Assembly: GCF_937898925.1 (NCBI RefSeq)
Contig: NZ_CALDKF010000112.1
Location: 1-6,176 of the forward strand
Source: an uncultured Methanobrevibacter sp.
Lineage (GTDB): Archaea > Methanobacteriota > Methanobacteria > Methanobacteriales > Methanobacteriaceae
Reading direction: 5' to 3'
Length of the DNA: 6,176 nt
Shown: positions 5,895 through 6,176 of the stretch, in pieces
Layout of the letters: each line of letters starts with the position of its first letter
Numbering within the stretch: position 1 is the stretch's first letter
Notes under the pieces: generated by a model
The model's database searches: none
Seen by the model: the letters and a program-made list of their open reading frames with translations, nothing else
What the model was told of the DNA's origin: nothing
Made by a program: the position numbers and the translations under genes

Positions 5895-5983
5895 TCCATT
5901 ACCTTAAAATTAGAATGTCTTCCCAAAGCACAGTCCTCAACATAATTTATACAGTTTATAAAATATATTTTATAAAAAATAAA
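5867..5983 (-). pseudogene. Possible gene remnant, 38-codon open stretch ending in TAA
   Basis: A minus-strand frame is open from just after a stop at 5984-5986 to TAA at 5867-5869. Its second half reads like real protein (YVEDCALGRHSNF, then KVMDSLFKFARL), and the DNA under it (about 5890-5940) is visibly less AT-rich than both flanks. There is no start codon with a ribosome binding site; the only ATG (5899) leaves a 10-residue peptide. I do not recognise the family. It may be the tail of a decayed gene, perhaps a transposase fragment, or a chance frame. Confidence 0.2.
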
Positions 5984-6176
5984 TTATAATTGATAATAAT
6001 ATTATGTCATAACATACTTATAAAATTTTTCATATTTTTGTAAAAAATTATAAAAAAATAGAAAAAACCCATTAAAAATAGAAAAAAATAATCTAATAAA
6101 TTAAAAAAATAGATAAAAAATTATTAAAAATAGAAAAAATAATCGAATAAATTAAAAAAAAATAGTTAAAAACTAT
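5984..6176. repeat. A-rich end region with a two-copy, about 52-bp tandem repeat
   Basis: The block starting ATTAAAAATAGAAAAAA at 6071 recurs at 6123, with TAATC(T/G)AATAAATTAAAA following in both copies; the second differs by one substitution and small A-run changes and runs to the window edge. No gene is visible. On the minus strand the blocks read as TTTTTCTATTTTT, the same word type seen in the termination zone after the S-component gene, so this is probably the 3' T-rich tail of a minus-strand gene lying right of the window. Confidence 0.5.

Overview
The window looks like chromosomal DNA of a gut-type methanogenic archaeon, most likely Methanobrevibacter or a close Methanobacteriales relative. 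The reasons are the very AT-rich DNA, with long A/T-only stretches between genes; archaeal promoter grammar (a purine-rich BRE followed by TTTATATA ahead of the transporter operon); ribosome binding sites of the GGAG / GAGGTGA type; T-rich tracts rather than compact hairpin-U terminators after genes; and a large secreted, Asn-rich adhesin-like protein of the kind that is abundant in these genomes. The genus is an inference; there is no rRNA or marker gene here. All recognisable genes are on the minus strand, so the window reads right to left.

Right part (about 5611-6176): no gene is convincing. It holds the promoter region of the transporter operon, a cluster of short inverted repeats with a 38-codon open stretch that may be a gene remnant, and an A-rich two-copy tandem repeat (about 52 bp) at the edge that looks like the T-rich 3' tail of a minus-strand gene lying beyond the window.

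Centre (5610 down to 2034): a complete three-gene energy-coupling factor (ECF) vitamin/micronutrient uptake operon in the order T - A - S. EcfT (membrane scaffold) overlaps by 10 bp the start of a fused double ATPase EcfA-EcfA', and after 68 bp comes the membrane S component, which binds the substrate. The S component resembles the family that includes predicted cobalamin/corrinoid S components (CbrT/CblT-like), but the substrate is not proven. With its own ATPase, T and S genes together, it should work as a dedicated transporter. Unusual details are a T subunit whose first ARG coupling motif is not recognisable, a second ATPase half with a CSGGE signature and a long insertion, and an extra N-terminal helix on S.

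Between the operon and the adhesin (1554-2033): a T-rich termination zone, a bulged hairpin, a perfect 15-bp inverted repeat framing a 306-bp AT-rich segment (possibly a MITE-like element), repeated CATGAAA words and a 21-bp palindrome just upstream of the adhesin ribosome binding site.

Left part (1553 down to 1): the 5' two-thirds or less of a large adhesin-like gene, open through 517 codons to the window edge. It encodes a signal peptide, a long acidic Thr/Ser-containing segment, and a right-handed parallel beta-helix domain with Chlamydia Pmp-like GGA(I/L) and FxxN repeats and more than twenty N-glycosylation sequons. A second, similar domain seems to begin at the cut edge. It is probably a cell-surface protein for attachment to host, food particles or partner microbes.
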